Position numbers and translations under genes: made by a program. A stretch of 36,992 nt of DNA from GCA-016699975 sp964515255 (GTDB lineage: Bacteria; Patescibacteriota; Minisyncoccia; Moranbacterales; UBA1568): positions 1 to 36,992 of the forward strand of contig CAZETL010000002.1 of NCBI GenBank assembly GCA_964515255.1, read 5' to 3'. Below are positions 1 to 9,054 of the stretch, piece after piece. The notes under the pieces were generated by a model. The model was not told the DNA's origin. It saw only the letters and a program-made list of their open reading frames with translations, and did no database searches. Every line of letters begins with the position of its first letter. The first letter of the stretch is position 1.

Positions 1-1976
1 TTCATCGGGCCGCACCTCCGGATTTAGATGGCTCTGTATTGCCGAGTACACAGGACTCGACTAACCCCGAGTCTTCATCACGACCATTTTCTGAACAACT
101 CGACGCCAAACAGGACTTGGCAGGAGCTCTCTCTCAGGATCCGGTTTCTAGCCCTCCTGTTCTTACCGAAGATGAAAAGCTTGAGCGTGAGAATATCAAG
201 GCGATAAAGTTTGCGGATGAAGAAGAAAAAAATTCTTCCTCATCCGTTGCGAAGGGATTGCCGTCCCGTCCAGATGACCTCGCGTCTGTACCCGCTTACT
301 TTATTCGTCCGGCCGAAGTGCCGCTTCCTTCTCGCCGGATGCCAAAGAAACGAAATTATTATTGGCAGCTGCCCCCGGTAGATCTTCTTGATGCGTCAAT
401 GGAGGCTGGGTTTGGTGGTGACACGGCTGCGCGCGCGGAGGTGATTCGGGATACGTTGGCGAATTTCGGCATCCAGGTTATTCCGAAGGAAATTAAAGAG
501 GGGCCCACGGTGACACAGTATACGTTTAGTCCGGCAAGCGGAGTGAAAGTATCCCGTATTTCAGCTCTTCAAAATGATCTTGCGCTCGCGCTTGCGGCGC
601 CCTCCATTCGCATTGAAGCGCCGATTCCCGGGAAGGCGCTCCTTGGCATAGAGGTTCCAAATCATACCTCGGCCATTGTCCGATTGAGGAATGTTTTTGA
701 AAGTCTTGCTTTCGTGAAGCGGGATCGCGAACCACCGCTGACCATTGCCCTCGGCAAGGACGTGTACGGCGAATATCGCGTGGCAAATCTTGCAAAGATG
801 CCGCATCTTCTCGTTGCTGGTGCCACGAATTCAGGGAAAAGCATTTTTATAAATACTCTTATCCTGTCGCTCTTGTATCAGAATTCTCCGGAAGATTTGC
901 AGTTGGTTCTTATTGACCCGAAGCGAGTTGAGCTTTCTCTGTACAATGGCATACCACATCTCGTTGCCCCGGTTATTGTCGAGGCAAAGAAAATGGTGAG
1001 CGCGCTTCGTCAGATGGGAGGAGAAATGGAACGACGATACAAGCTTCTTGAACAGGTTGGATCGAGGGACATTGCATCGTATCACAAGAGAGTTGAACGT
1101 GGGGAAAAACGGGAAGTATCGCTCCCGGGAGGGGGAACTCGCGAAGAGGATCTCCCGAAACTCCCGTATATCGTGATTGTCATCGATGAAATGGCTGATC
1201 TCATGATGGCGCATGGTCGGGAAGCAGAAGGGGCTATTGTTCGACTTGCTCAGATGTCACGGGCGGTTGGAATCCATCTTGTTCTCGCAACGCAGCGACC
1301 GAGTGTTGAGGTAATTACGGGCCTCATAAAGGCGAATATTGTAAGCAGAGTTTCCTTTCAGGTGGCGACGCAAATTGATTCCCGGACTATTCTTGATCAG
1401 GGTGGCGCCGAACGATTGCTTGGTCGGGGCGATATGCTGTTTTCTACGCCGGAGTATGCTCAGCCGCGTCGGCTCCAGGGAGCACTCGTGACAGAGGACG
1501 AGGTTGCGAGTGTGGTGCAGTTTCTTCGTGATCAGAAGGTGACGGCTGGGTATGAAGATCCGATAGGGGAAAATCTTGGCGACAGTGCGTTCCCCGAAAA
1601 AGAATTCGCTCTTCCGGAGTCGAATCGATCGGGAGGTGACCTCGAAGCTGCTCCAGTTGGTCCCGAACCGATGCGTCCCGAACGAGTCTCTGATGGAATG
1701 GTTTTTTCTCTTGACGATGATACTGAGAATGATGAGGACGGACGAGATCCCCGTTATGAGGAAGCGAGACAGGTGGTCTTGGAATTCGGAAAAGCTTCTA
1801 CATCGTTCTTGCAGCGTCGGATGGGTCTTGGCTATTCGCGTGCAGCAAAATTGGTCGATCTGCTTGAAGCGGACGGGATCATTGGTCCGGCAGACGGATC
1901 GAAGGCTCGCGAAGTATTCGGTACGAAGAAACCTTTGGAAGAAAGCGAACCCTCAATAGCGGAACAGAAAGAATAG
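1..1976 (+). CDS. ftsK: DNA translocase FtsK (5' end outside window)
   Basis: Hexameric ATPase that pumps chromosomal DNA through the division septum. The reading frame is open from base 3 with no good start codon, so the N-terminal membrane part lies upstream and the TTG at 39 is probably an internal Leu codon. Visible in order: an acidic, Pro-rich linker; the alpha/beta motor with Walker A GATNSGKS (about 819-842) and Walker B VIVIDEMADLM (about 1174-1206); a second acidic linker; and a C-terminal gamma winged-helix domain (about 1755-1930) that in characterised FtsK reads KOPS sequences. The gene ends at TAG 1974-1976 and is followed by a promoter-like -10. The family assignment is firm; what is missing is the membrane anchor, through truncation by the window. 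Confidence 0.95.
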   Translation, partial: HRAAPPDLDGSVLPSTQDSTNPESSSRPFSEQLDAKQDLAGALSQDPVSSPPVLTEDEKLERENIKAIKFADEEEKNSSSSVAKGLPSRPDDLASVPAYFIRPAEVPLPSRRMPKKRNYYWQLPPVDLLDASMEAGFGGDTAARAEVIRDTLANFGIQVIPKEIKEGPTVTQYTFSPASGVKVSRISALQNDLALALAAPSIRIEAPIPGKALLGIEVPNHTSAIVRLRNVFESLAFVKRDREPPLTIALGKDVYGEYRVANLAKMPHLLVAGATNSGKSIFINTLILSLLYQNSPEDLQLVLIDPKRVELSLYNGIPHLVAPVIVEAKKMVSALRQMGGEMERRYKLLEQVGSRDIASYHKRVERGEKREVSLPGGGTREEDLPKLPYIVIVIDEMADLMMAHGREAEGAIVRLAQMSRAVGIHLVLATQRPSVEVITGLIKANIVSRVSFQVATQIDSRTILDQGGAERLLGRGDMLFSTPEYAQPRRLQGALVTEDEVASVVQFLRDQKVTAGYEDPIGENLGDSAFPEKEFALPESNRSGGDLEAAPVGPEPMRPERVSDGMVFSLDDDTENDEDGRDPRYEEARQVVLEFGKASTSFLQRRMGLGYSRAAKLVDLLEADGIIGPADGSKAREVFGTKKPLEESEPSIAEQKE

Positions 1977-2015
1977 GTATTGCTTTGCGCGCTATCCTCC
2001 AAGCTAAATCCGTGA

Positions 2016-2021
2016 TATACT
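2016..2021 (+). promoter_or_regulatory. extended -10 promoter element of the pilin-like gene
   Basis: TATACT preceded by TG one base upstream (2013-2014) forms an extended -10. The -35 position holds no good TTGACA. It lies 41 bases before the ATG at 2062 and just after ftsK, so it would give the pilin-like gene its own transcript. Confidence 0.4.
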
Positions 2022-2061
2022 CCCGGTAGTTTTTGAAAACGTAAAAAAACAAAAAAACTCT

Positions 2062-2790
2062 ATGAAAAAAATAGCAAGAGGATCCGTTCTCGCATACTCT
2101 CTCATCCTGCTCAGCATTCTCCTTATTGTTTCTATCGGCATGATGTCGTCGTCCATTGTCGACCTCAAGTCTCTTTCATCAAACGATAACTCCGTCAACG
2201 CATTCCAAATCGCCGATTCCGGATCCCAGGCGATTGTTGCAAGCATTAAAAAAGATAACTCCGGAAACATTGGGGACCTCGCAACAAGAATGGGACTCTC
2301 TTGTTCAAACGGACTTGTTGAAAGTTCTCTCTTGAACGGGGCATACAAAGTTTCTTTCTACGGAGACGCGTCAACGGCTCCGCTTTCCTGCGCCGATACG
2401 CTCTCCGGAGTCACTTCGGTGAAATCGGTGGGAAGCTACCGTGACTCGGCTCGCGCGGTGAGCGTCGCGGTGGCGGCGGGGTGTAGCCAGCCGGGGGTTA
2501 TGGTGAAGGTGGCTAGTAACTCCGATTCCGCAAACTTCTCAAGCGGCGACTATGATAAGATTCGCGACTACACGAGAGATGTTTCGAACAAGATTGTCGG
2601 CATTCACTGCAACTACTCAACGGCGGAAGCGTTAAATTTCCACTATCCGATTCCGGCACAATTTCAAGTGGAAACATTTACGGCATCTGGGTTTGATTCT
2701 TTCTACTGCTCGCAGAGCACCGGAGTCTGCAAATTCGAATCGTCCAATTGTTCGAGTGGCTGGGCTGTGTATGGTATGTGTGCGGAATAG
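2062..2790 (+). CDS. PilX-like type IV pilus/pseudopilin protein
   Basis: 242 residues. The N-terminus is a short basic stretch (MKKIARGSV) followed by a hydrophobic helix at about residues 8-28, then a polar helix leading into a Ser/Asn-rich globular part. This matches the PilX N-terminal architecture of minor (pseudo)pilins, which sit in the membrane and join or prime the type IV pilus. A classical prepilin peptidase site (G-FTLxE) is not evident, so PilX-type is a better description than major pilin. The C-terminal 40 residues carry five cysteines (YCSQSTGVCKF, NCSS, GMCAE) that could form disulfides outside the cell. The start at 2062 has no SD site and has T at -1. No other pilus gene is present in the window, so its assembly partners must be elsewhere. 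Confidence 0.6.
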   Translation: MKKIARGSVLAYSLILLSILLIVSIGMMSSSIVDLKSLSSNDNSVNAFQIADSGSQAIVASIKKDNSGNIGDLATRMGLSCSNGLVESSLLNGAYKVSFYGDASTAPLSCADTLSGVTSVKSVGSYRDSARAVSVAVAAGCSQPGVMVKVASNSDSANFSSGDYDKIRDYTRDVSNKIVGIHCNYSTAEALNFHYPIPAQFQVETFTASGFDSFYCSQSTGVCKFESSNCSSGWAVYGMCAE

Positions 2791-2853
2791 AAGTATTGAT
2801 CCTGACCCCGCTTTTCTTGTTGCGGATAGGATCTGCATGATACCCAGAATTCA

Positions 2854-4566
2854 ATGAACGAAACGCGTGACAATATCTCCATCGTCCTTGCGGGGGCCGC
2901 TGGAAAAGGTGTGCAGACGGTCGAAGGTATGCTTCTCTCGATTTTGAATGAGGAGGGATACGTCGTTTTTGCGTCGAAAGAGTACATGTCGCGCGTCCGC
3001 GGTGGTTCGAATTCGACAGAGATCAGGGTGTCATCCGGTAATTCGCGGGCTTTCGTGAATAATGTCGACATATTCTTTCCGTTCGATCGGGCGGCGTTTG
3101 AACATATTCGGTCACGAGTGCATGAGAAGACGATTATTGTTGCCGATGAGAAATCGATGGTTGCCAGTTCTGATTATCGGATATTTCGTGCTCCGATATC
3201 GGGCATTGCTTCGGAACTTGGCAATGCTCTCTATGAAAATACAGTGGCAGCTGGCGTCGTACTTGGTCTTCTCGGCGCGGATATTTCCGGGCTCGACGGG
3301 TATATTCGGAATCGATTTTCTTCAAAGGGGGGATCTGTCATTGAGGGAAATATCGAAGCGGGACACCGAGGGTATAAACTTGGTGAGCATCTTGCGTATA
3401 CGGAAAATATTGGCATAAAGATAGCGGGTAACGCCTCTTTGAAAGACGTCGACAGGATACTTCTTGATGGCACCGAATCAATTGGTTTGGGCGCTCTTGC
3501 TGGCGGCTGCAACTTTATCGCTTCCTATCCGATGTCGCCCTCGACCGGAGTTCTCCAATTTCTCGCTCGCGAAGGAGAACGATTTGGGGTTGTCGTGGAA
3601 CAATCCGAAGACGAGATTGCGGCCGTTAATATGGGTCTCGGAGCTTCGTTTGCTGGTGCAAGATCGTTCGTGACAACTTCCGGTGGCGGATTTGCGCTCA
3701 TGTGCGAGGGAGTGTCTCTTGCTGGAATGATGGAACTCCCAATTGTGATTCATGTTGCTCAGCGGCCAGGGCCGGCAACCGGGCTTCCGACTCGGACTGA
3801 GCAAGGGGATCTTGATCTCGTGTTGTATGCGGGGCATGGAGAATTTCCTCGAGCGATTTTCGCTCCAGGAACGCATGAAGAAGCATTTGAGGTGACGCAA
3901 CAGGCGTTTAACATAGCGGAAAAATGGCAGTCCCCGATTTTTCTGCTCTCCGACCAGTATTTTCTTGATACTGTGAAAGCGGTGTCGAAAGATGACTTTG
4001 TCGTGCTTCCAGATATTCGGACCGTTATCGAGACGACGGAAGATTACCAGAGATACGCATATTCGGAAGACGGCGTTTCTCCGAGAGGAATTCCCGGGTG
4101 GGGTTCCGGCCTCGTGGTTTCCGATAGCGATGAGCATACCGAGGACGGACATTTGACGGAGCGTCTTGATACGAGGGTTCTTATGATGGAGAAGCGGATG
4201 CGGAAGCTTGACGGATTGGTTCGGGATGTCATGCCCCCTGTTTGGTTTGGGAAAGAAGAGGCGAAAATAACATGTGTCGGATGGGGATCAACATGCGGAG
4301 CAATACGGGAGGCGATTGAAAAATCCGGGCGCGATGATATCTCGCATCTTCATTTTCGGCAGGTGTATCCATTGCCGGGAAATCTAAAAGATTTCTTTAA
4401 AAATTCTGAGCGGATTATTGTCATTGAAAATAATTTTTCAGGGCAGTTCTCTGTTTTGCTTGAGAGGCACGGAGTTCGTGTGGATCAAAAGATACTAAAA
4501 TATACCGGCGAGCCATTTTCAGTGGAAGAAATTTCTCAGCATATAGCATCTTTTCCGGTCGTATGA
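2854..4566 (+). CDS. korA: 2-oxoacid:ferredoxin oxidoreductase, fused gamma-alpha subunit
   Basis: 570 residues. With the next gene it oxidatively decarboxylates a 2-oxoacid to an acyl-CoA and passes electrons to ferredoxin. Domains in order: a gamma domain (about 1-185) with the GAAGKGVQT loop and SRVRGGSN; a pyrimidine-binding alpha domain (about 200-390) with YPMSPST near residue 224 and TSGGGFALM near 273; and a transketolase C-terminal-like domain (about 470-560) with VGWGSTCGAI. The fused gamma-alpha order is typical of two-subunit KorAB enzymes. The stop overlaps the next start by four bases (ATGA), so the two subunits are translationally coupled. The substrate (pyruvate, 2-oxoglutarate or a branched-chain acid) cannot be told from sequence alone. 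Confidence 0.9.
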   Translation: MNETRDNISIVLAGAAGKGVQTVEGMLLSILNEEGYVVFASKEYMSRVRGGSNSTEIRVSSGNSRAFVNNVDIFFPFDRAAFEHIRSRVHEKTIIVADEKSMVASSDYRIFRAPISGIASELGNALYENTVAAGVVLGLLGADISGLDGYIRNRFSSKGGSVIEGNIEAGHRGYKLGEHLAYTENIGIKIAGNASLKDVDRILLDGTESIGLGALAGGCNFIASYPMSPSTGVLQFLAREGERFGVVVEQSEDEIAAVNMGLGASFAGARSFVTTSGGGFALMCEGVSLAGMMELPIVIHVAQRPGPATGLPTRTEQGDLDLVLYAGHGEFPRAIFAPGTHEEAFEVTQQAFNIAEKWQSPIFLLSDQYFLDTVKAVSKDDFVVLPDIRTVIETTEDYQRYAYSEDGVSPRGIPGWGSGLVVSDSDEHTEDGHLTERLDTRVLMMEKRMRKLDGLVRDVMPPVWFGKEEAKITCVGWGSTCGAIREAIEKSGRDDISHLHFRQVYPLPGNLKDFFKNSERIIVIENNFSGQFSVLLERHGVRVDQKILKYTGEPFSVEEISQHIASFPVV

Positions 4567-5417
4567 ATCAGAAACTCTTCGACATGCCGCAAGAGACGGA
4601 TATTGCTTGGTGTCCCGGATGCGGAAACTATCCGCTTCTTACTATTCTTAAAATGGCACTTGTTGAACTTGGCATAGACCCGAGTCGACTCGTCTCTGTT
4701 TCGGGAATCGGACAAGCCGGGAAGGCTCCTCATTACTATAAGACGCATGTCTTCAACGGGCTTCATGGGCGAGCTCTTCCGGCGGCGACCGCTATAAAAA
4801 TGGCGAATCCTGAAATGACGGTGATCGTCGAAAGCGGCGACGGTGACATCTATGCGGAGGGAGGGAACCATTTTACGCATACAGTTCGGAGGAATCCGAA
4901 TATTACGGCGTTTGTTCATAACAACATGGTATACGGCTTGACGAAGGGGCAGGCGTCTCCAACTTCAGAAACCGGCATGAAAACGCCAGTGCAGGTCGCG
5001 GGAGTCGTTTTGGAGCCTTTTAATCCCCTTGCTGCAGCTATCGCGCTCGATTGTTCATTTGTGGCGCGCGCCTTTGTGGGCGATGTGCCGCAGACCAAGG
5101 AGATTCTCAAGAAAGCAATTCAACACACGGGATTCTCTCTTGTAGACATTTTTCAGCCATGTCCCATTTTCAATAAGCAGAATACGTATCCGTGGTTCAA
5201 GGAAAAGACATACTACCTCGAAGAGGAGTATAATAAGAATGACAGAATTGAAGCGTTTCGCAGATCTGTTGAAACTGATCGTCTCCCGCTTGGAATATTC
5301 TACGAGAATTCGGAAAGAATGAATTTTGAATCACAGCTTGCAAATCACGGCGAACCCCTCTACAAGCATCGATTTCGGAAAGAGACATTCGAGAAGTGGC
5401 TCCGTGATCGGCGATAA
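4563..5417 (+). CDS. korB: 2-oxoacid:ferredoxin oxidoreductase, beta subunit
   Basis: 284 residues; the thiamine-diphosphate-binding subunit partnering the upstream alpha-gamma chain. CPGCGN at residues 17-22 gives two of the cysteines that hold the proximal iron-sulfur cluster. The GDGD at about residue 92, followed by HNNMVYGLTKGQ some 28 residues later, is the Mg-ThDP motif. The conserved FQPCP near residue 197 supplies a further Cys. The length is usual for the short KorB/PorB class, and no extra ferredoxin domain is fused. It overlaps korA by four bases and has no SD of its own. The probable downstream partner, an ADP-forming acyl-CoA synthetase, lies at 27906-30026. Confidence 0.9.
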   Translation: MNQKLFDMPQETDIAWCPGCGNYPLLTILKMALVELGIDPSRLVSVSGIGQAGKAPHYYKTHVFNGLHGRALPAATAIKMANPEMTVIVESGDGDIYAEGGNHFTHTVRRNPNITAFVHNNMVYGLTKGQASPTSETGMKTPVQVAGVVLEPFNPLAAAIALDCSFVARAFVGDVPQTKEILKKAIQHTGFSLVDIFQPCPIFNKQNTYPWFKEKTYYLEEEYNKNDRIEAFRRSVETDRLPLGIFYENSERMNFESQLANHGEPLYKHRFRKETFEKWLRDRR

Positions 5418-5473
5418 CGGGATCAATCACGAACAGTAAGTTATTTACGATATATTCTTAATTTTTTATTTGT

Positions 5474-6823
5474 ATGGCAAAAGGAATGAAGAGTTTTTCA
5501 GGGTTTGGCAACGTCGCCTTCATTGTACTGGCGCTTGTTGCGGGAGTCGGGGGTTTCGCTATGGCATCTCAGGTGCGGGCGCAAGTGGATGCATGTAGCC
5601 TCCCTGGATTCGGTCCGTGCCCGAGCGGGGATTCTGGAGATTATGGCGGTACGGTGAATTCAACCGAATCGTGCGGACCGGCAATGAATCAGAAGTACGT
5701 CCAGAAGCCTCCAGAGAGCGCGCTTTGCAAGCCCGATTCGACTCTTGAAGAATTCAAGAGGGTTGACATGGAGATTTATCAAGGTGCAGTGCAGGGTTCG
5801 AAAAATCGCTGGAACTGGTATTGCAGGAAGCCGGGTCTTGTGTCGGTGTGTTGGGCGACAGCCGGATCCTTTGCTGAGTCGGCCGGGCCGACCAACTGGT
5901 GCGGGTCTGCGAATGGAAAATCAATATCCGGGCCGCCTTCGAGAGAGCAGCTGTGCGCATCTGGCGCTTCTGCGACCGGAAACCCGACCCAAAAGGTTGC
6001 CACGAAGGAAGATTCTTGCGGGGGATTCGTATGGGTTTGCATGGGGTCCGACGGTTTTGTCAATCGGTGCGAGTCGATTGATCCGATATGGCAGAATGTG
6101 CTCAGGTATAGCGCTTGCATTCCGAAGGCATTAGGATCTTCCACGAGCGAGACAGGCGGCGGCAAATCGGATACGGGTCTTGTCTATAGTCCCCCCAAAA
6201 TCAAAATCGACGGCTTCTGCGGCAATGCCGCCCGGAACTATGGCGAAGGCGAAACGGCTTTCTCCGGCTCTCTCTGCTACACCGGGCTTCCCGATCCGAT
6301 CAATCCGACCTTTCCATCAATGAACGGTTCATCCTCATGGTCCTGCACGGGACTCACCGGAGGAAATGTCTCAAGCCTCTGCACGGCGACAAGAGGAACG
6401 CAAGCCCCGGGAGCCGGAGTCCCTTCTACTTGCTCGGTTTATACGAGCGCAAGCTCCTCAATTCCCGAGGGTTACGGATCCCCATTCAACCAGCTTTCCT
6501 CGGCAAAGGAATCTCTCCTCTCGGTAAATTGTTCTTCGTCCGGAGCGATTGCCACGGCCGGATCTCAGAACACCTATGTCTACAAAACGGGATTTGTTTC
6601 CCGGAACGGCCAGTGGGAAAAGATCGACTTTTCCGGAAACCCGGATCTCAATAATGAGGGATGGTTTGCCGGAAGTTCCCTTGCTAATCTCCCGGCAAGC
6701 AATGGAAACCAGAACTTCGTCATCGCGTTCGTCTGCCAGTACTCGAACGGATCTTGGAAGTGCGGATGCCGAGACGGCGCGTGCACCCAGAATTACTGGA
6801 CCCTCCAAGCGTACAAGAAGTAG
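5474..6823 (+). CDS. secreted Cys-rich repeat protein A
   Basis: 449 residues, family not recognised by name. It has an N-terminal hydrophobic segment (about 14-33, then QVRAQV, a likely signal peptide end). Three copies of a four-Cys module follow, of the form CGxANG...LCxxG...WxWxC...C: at about 62-135 (SCGPAMN), 143-220 (WCGSANGKS) and 249-310 (FCGNAARNY). The C-terminal module of about 130 residues ends in VCQYSNGSWKCGCRDGACTQ and a YWTLQ tail. From base 6192 the DNA is shared with gene B. The cysteine spacing suggests a disulfide-bonded extracellular protein. A TATATT (5451-5456) could serve as a -10 but lacks a clear -35. Its exact role is unknown; a surface or pilus-associated adhesin is a guess. 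Confidence 0.75.
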   Translation: MAKGMKSFSGFGNVAFIVLALVAGVGGFAMASQVRAQVDACSLPGFGPCPSGDSGDYGGTVNSTESCGPAMNQKYVQKPPESALCKPDSTLEEFKRVDMEIYQGAVQGSKNRWNWYCRKPGLVSVCWATAGSFAESAGPTNWCGSANGKSISGPPSREQLCASGASATGNPTQKVATKEDSCGGFVWVCMGSDGFVNRCESIDPIWQNVLRYSACIPKALGSSTSETGGGKSDTGLVYSPPKIKIDGFCGNAARNYGEGETAFSGSLCYTGLPDPINPTFPSMNGSSSWSCTGLTGGNVSSLCTATRGTQAPGAGVPSTCSVYTSASSSIPEGYGSPFNQLSSAKESLLSVNCSSSGAIATAGSQNTYVYKTGFVSRNGQWEKIDFSGNPDLNNEGWFAGSSLANLPASNGNQNFVIAFVCQYSNGSWKCGCRDGACTQNYWTLQAYKK

Positions 6824-7073
6824 TAACTCCTAAAAGAAACACACAAAAACCCTATGGAAGGATCAACTCGGAGAAAATTGGTCATTACCATCCTTCTCCT
6901 CGGCATAGCGATTGTCGCAGCCCTCGCATTCTATAGCTTTTCCAAGAAAGCCCAGGCTCCCGATCTTCCGACTCCTCCTCCGCTTCCTTCGATGCCAAGC
7001 AATCCCCCGGCAAGTTCAATGAAAGGAGAGCTTCCTCCTCCGCCTCCGGCTCTGCCGAGGTGAGGGGTGGCGA
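6192..7073 (+). repeat. 882-bp near-perfect direct repeat, copy 1
   Basis: Identical to 8423-9304 (offset 2231) except for one base that I can see: C at 7052 against T at 9283, a synonymous Leu change. It covers the last C-rich module and C-terminal domain of gene A, the 30-base spacer, and all of the small 69-residue gene. Sequence outside the borders is unrelated. Confidence 0.97.
6854..7063 (+). CDS. small proline-rich single-pass membrane protein, copy 1
   Basis: 69 residues, unknown family. A short basic N-terminus (MEGSTRRK) precedes one membrane helix (about 9-28). A tail follows that is extremely proline-rich, ending in PPPPPALPR. The positive-inside rule puts the tail outside the cell. 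It follows the secreted protein by 30 bases and is duplicated with it, so the pair probably works together, for example as an anchor or export partner. The ATG has no SD and has T at -1. The polyproline run would normally need EF-P for translation. Confidence 0.7.
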   Translation: MEGSTRRKLVITILLLGIAIVAALAFYSFSKKAQAPDLPTPPPLPSMPSNPPASSMKGELPPPPPALPR

Positions 7074-7078
7074 TAGTG

Positions 7079-7084
7079 TATAAT
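7079..7084 (+). promoter_or_regulatory. TATAAT -10 element before gene B
   Basis: A perfect TATAAT lies 36 bases before the gene B start, just beyond the right border of repeat copy 1. No convincing -35 is present. An AT-rich inverted repeat (ATAAAAT/ATTTTAT, about 7088-7111) lies between it and the ATG. Confidence 0.4.
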
Positions 7085-7119
7085 GATATAAAATCAAAAG
7101 TGATATTTTATAAAAAATT

Positions 7120-9054
7120 ATGCAGAAATATTTCTCTTACCAGGAAAGGAAAATCAAGTATCCTCATAGACTTTTTTGGGCAATCGTTTTTGTCTTGACT
7201 TTTGGAGTATTCTCTTTTCCAGGCTATTCGGATGCAGCAGTATCGTGCGGCGGCTCGAAGTGGACATGTTCTCAGGGAACCGCAAATGGTCTTGGATACA
7301 CCGGATGTTCCGATTCCGGATGGCGAGGGAATTCAAGTTCAGGAAATAGTTACGGAGCCATTTGGGATTGCGTCGGACCAGATGCCTATAGAGGGGAGAC
7401 TGTAAGTTGTTTTTCTGCGGAAACGCCCCCGCAAAAATGTCCTCCGGATCCAGTTGAATACCCGAGAGGAACTGCGAATCCTCCTCTCGGGAATCTTGAC
7501 AAAGCGGACTGTACGTCTATGTCGGGCGTGGGATATGACCCAGACCATGCTGCGGCAGGTACATACGCTGATTTCACAGTCCAGTTTTTTGATGGACCGA
7601 GGGAGGGAAATAAGCTGATTGGTTCCGTGGGGACGAGTTCGACAGGGCCGCTTTATATGAGGAAGTTCACTTTCTCTACGCCGAATTCAGTGAAAGATGG
7701 CAAAGCCCATACCGTGTATGCTTATGGCGTTGACATCGAAACGGGAGTATTGGGGCAGGTATTTGCTGTTCCGCAAGCATTGAATTGTGCAGCTGTTCCT
7801 GGCGGCGGTTCTGGTGGCGGTTCGGGAGGAGGCTCCGCCTCTTGCGGTTCTGCGAATGGGAGTACTATCCCCGCGCGAGGTCCGGAATGGAGCCAGCTTT
7901 GCGCGAATTCGGCGGAACCGATAAATTTCTCGGCAAGGAATAACGGAAGCGGGTTCTGGGACGGATGGAAGTGGAATTGCGGGAATAATGCTTGCTCGGC
8001 AAACCTTTCCCCAGGGGAATGCGGAACGGCAAATGGAACAAGTCGCGCGTCGGCGCCTTCGACAGTCGGCGAGCTCTGCAAGTCGGGCGTTGCAACGTCC
8101 GTTTCGGGCTCGGGACCTTGGACATGGTCTTGCACAGGAAGAACTTGCTCTGCTAATAAATCAGGCGGGACTGGCGGCGGTGAATCCCGAGACTGGTGCG
8201 GTTTGGCAAATGGCGGAACGTTCTCGACGGAGCCGTCCGGCAGCCAGCTATGCGCTTCGGGCGCGACTTTGGATGGATCAGTGACATACCAGGCGCCATT
8301 TGCTCCAAATCCCTCTGGGAGCTGGAGATGGTCGTGCAGGGGATCGAATGGCAATGTGTCAGCATGCTGGGCAAATAGCTCGTCTTCGCAAGGAGGAGGG
8401 AGCGGTGGAACTGGCAGTGGCGCCCCCAAAATCAAAATCGACGGCTTCTGCGGCAATGCCGCCCGGAACTATGGCGAAGGCGAAACGGCTTTCTCCGGCT
8501 CTCTCTGCTACACCGGGCTTCCCGATCCGATCAATCCGACCTTTCCATCAATGAACGGTTCATCCTCATGGTCCTGCACGGGACTCACCGGAGGAAATGT
8601 CTCAAGCCTCTGCACGGCGACAAGAGGAACGCAAGCCCCGGGAGCCGGAGTCCCTTCTACTTGCTCGGTTTATACGAGCGCAAGCTCCTCAATTCCCGAG
8701 GGTTACGGATCCCCATTCAACCAGCTTTCCTCGGCAAAGGAATCTCTCCTCTCGGTAAATTGTTCTTCGTCCGGAGCGATTGCCACGGCCGGATCTCAGA
8801 ACACCTATGTCTACAAAACGGGATTTGTTTCCCGGAACGGCCAGTGGGAAAAGATCGACTTTTCCGGAAACCCGGATCTCAATAATGAGGGATGGTTTGC
8901 CGGAAGTTCCCTTGCTAATCTCCCGGCAAGCAATGGAAACCAGAACTTCGTCATCGCGTTCGTCTGCCAGTACTCGAACGGATCTTGGAAGTGCGGATGC
9001 CGAGACGGCGCGTGCACCCAGAATTACTGGACCCTCCAAGCGTACAAGAAGTAG
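7120..9054 (+). CDS. secreted Cys-rich repeat protein B
   Basis: 644 residues, the largest of the three paralogues. A signal peptide-like segment lies at about 18-40 (hydrophobic core, then SDAAVSC). A unique region of about 190 residues has several cysteines, followed by a Gly/Ser linker (GGGSGGGSGGGS). Four CGxANG...LC...WxWxC...C modules start at about residues 241 (CGSANGS), 299 (CGTANGTS), 360 (CGLANGG) and 444 (CGNAARN). The C-terminal CGCRD...YWTLQ module closes the protein. Residues from about 436 to the end are identical to protein A at both DNA and protein level, while the N-terminal two thirds differ. This fits modular extracellular proteins that share an anchoring or assembly tail. 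Function unknown. Confidence 0.75.
   Translation: MQKYFSYQERKIKYPHRLFWAIVFVLTFGVFSFPGYSDAAVSCGGSKWTCSQGTANGLGYTGCSDSGWRGNSSSGNSYGAIWDCVGPDAYRGETVSCFSAETPPQKCPPDPVEYPRGTANPPLGNLDKADCTSMSGVGYDPDHAAAGTYADFTVQFFDGPREGNKLIGSVGTSSTGPLYMRKFTFSTPNSVKDGKAHTVYAYGVDIETGVLGQVFAVPQALNCAAVPGGGSGGGSGGGSASCGSANGSTIPARGPEWSQLCANSAEPINFSARNNGSGFWDGWKWNCGNNACSANLSPGECGTANGTSRASAPSTVGELCKSGVATSVSGSGPWTWSCTGRTCSANKSGGTGGGESRDWCGLANGGTFSTEPSGSQLCASGATLDGSVTYQAPFAPNPSGSWRWSCRGSNGNVSACWANSSSSQGGGSGGTGSGAPKIKIDGFCGNAARNYGEGETAFSGSLCYTGLPDPINPTFPSMNGSSSWSCTGLTGGNVSSLCTATRGTQAPGAGVPSTCSVYTSASSSIPEGYGSPFNQLSSAKESLLSVNCSSSGAIATAGSQNTYVYKTGFVSRNGQWEKIDFSGNPDLNNEGWFAGSSLANLPASNGNQNFVIAFVCQYSNGSWKCGCRDGACTQNYWTLQAYKK

Noticed and set aside
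7800..8456. Long minus-strand frame opposite gene B
   Set aside because: It is an antisense shadow of the Gly/Ser-rich coding region and has no start signals or plausible domain.
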